Source: Oscillospiraceae bacterium (GTDB taxonomy: Bacteria; Bacillota; Clostridia; Oscillospirales; Oscillospiraceae). Taken from it: a stretch of DNA of 13,516 bases. Below, piece by piece: positions 13,229-13,516 of this stretch (position 1 is its first letter; each line of letters starts with the position of its first letter). A program made the position numbers and the translations under genes. The DNA lies in the NCBI GenBank assembly GCA_902766215.1, contig CACXCV010000130.1, forward strand, positions 1 through 13,516. The letters run 5' to 3'. The notes under the pieces were generated by a model. It worked only from the letters and a program-made list of their open reading frames with translations, was not told the origin of the DNA and made no database searches.

Positions 13229-13516
13229 AAGAACAGGGATGGAGCTGGCCCAGCTTTCTGGCGGCGTGGCTATATGGCGCGGCGCTGGCCGGCGCGGCGC
13301 TCAGCTGCCCGGTCACCTGCTATGCCCTGCCGGCGTCGCTGGCCCGGCTGTGGCTGGTCTGCGCGGCGGCGGCGGGCGTGTGGAGCCTGCTGTGGCACCT
13401 GCCGGGGCGAAAGATTACGCTGCCCTGCGCGGCGGCGGCCGTGCTGCTGTGCCTGTGGTGGCAGAGGCTGCCGGTGGCGGGGGGATTCTCCTGCCTGCTG
13501 GAGCGGCTGACCGAGA
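13225..13516 (+). CDS. Membrane protein, probably TgpA-like transglutaminase (5' part only)
   Basis: Only 97 codons are in the window; the frame is open to the right edge. The visible part is hydrophobic, with likely membrane segments at about 9-30, 36-57 and 64-80, tryptophan- and cysteine-rich. The sequence alone does not name it. The position directly after moxR and DUF58, with an ATGA overlap, suggests the multi-pass N-terminus of a TgpA-type protein (DUF3488/transglutaminase core). A GGAGGGGGAG precedes the ATG. A catalytic Cys-His-Asp core, if present, lies beyond the window. Confidence 0.6.
   Translation, partial: MKEQGWSWPSFLAAWLYGAALAGAALSCPVTCYALPASLARLWLVCAAAAGVWSLLWHLPGRKITLPCAAAAVLLCLWWQRLPVAGGFSCLLERLTE

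Noticed and set aside
1..13516. CRISPR array, tRNA/rRNA genes, transposons, toxin-antitoxin or defence genes
   Set aside because: No regularly spaced repeats, no tRNA-like cloverleaf, no transposase or integrase motifs and no recognisable defence domains were seen on either strand.

Overview
The window looks like chromosomal DNA of a high-GC member of the Clostridia, probably the Oscillospirales gut lineage. The evidence is a Gram-positive gene set (YqhQ-type DUF1385 protein, short SecG, membrane-anchored GH25 muramidase, CapA-type protein), strong AGGAGG-like ribosome binding sites, use of GTG and TTG starts, and very GC-rich third codon positions. Genus or species cannot be fixed from the sequence alone. 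No tRNA, rRNA, CRISPR array, IS element, integrase or attachment site was seen, and no stretch over 300 bases lacks a gene.

The left two thirds (1-8225, minus strand) is one tightly packed run of eight genes. In transcription order they are: a lipoprotein with calcium-loop repeats (8225-6900), an OmpR-type response regulator (6869-6183), its histidine kinase (6195-4750), a DUF1385 membrane protein (4729-3788), prmC (3794-2874), recA (2803-1694), recX (1704-1051) and rimO (1030, running off the left edge). Gaps are 20-70 bases or the genes overlap. A clear extended -10 promoter sits before the lipoprotein gene, and a weaker candidate sits between prmC and recA. An envelope-sensing module is therefore physically coupled to housekeeping genes for DNA repair (recA/recX), release-factor methylation (prmC) and ribosomal protein S12 modification (rimO).

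The middle (8291-9582, minus strand) holds secG, the small SecYEG subunit, with its own promoter and a textbook intrinsic terminator. Upstream of it is a gene for a membrane-anchored GH25 lysozyme-like wall hydrolase with its own promoter.

The right part (9781-13516, plus strand) is transcribed divergently from the GH25 gene. It starts with a CapA/PgsA-type protein that has lost one normally conserved metal-site motif, followed by a strong GC hairpin. A three-gene MoxR ATPase / DUF58 / membrane protein operon (the last probably a TgpA-like transglutaminase, cut by the right edge) follows, joined by ATGA overlaps.

Most of the window is ordinary core genome. I found no clear sign of an undescribed defence or mobile system. 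The points most worth a second look are the lipoprotein linked to the two-component system, the altered CapA active site, and the regulatory layout around recA and the GH25/capA divergent region.
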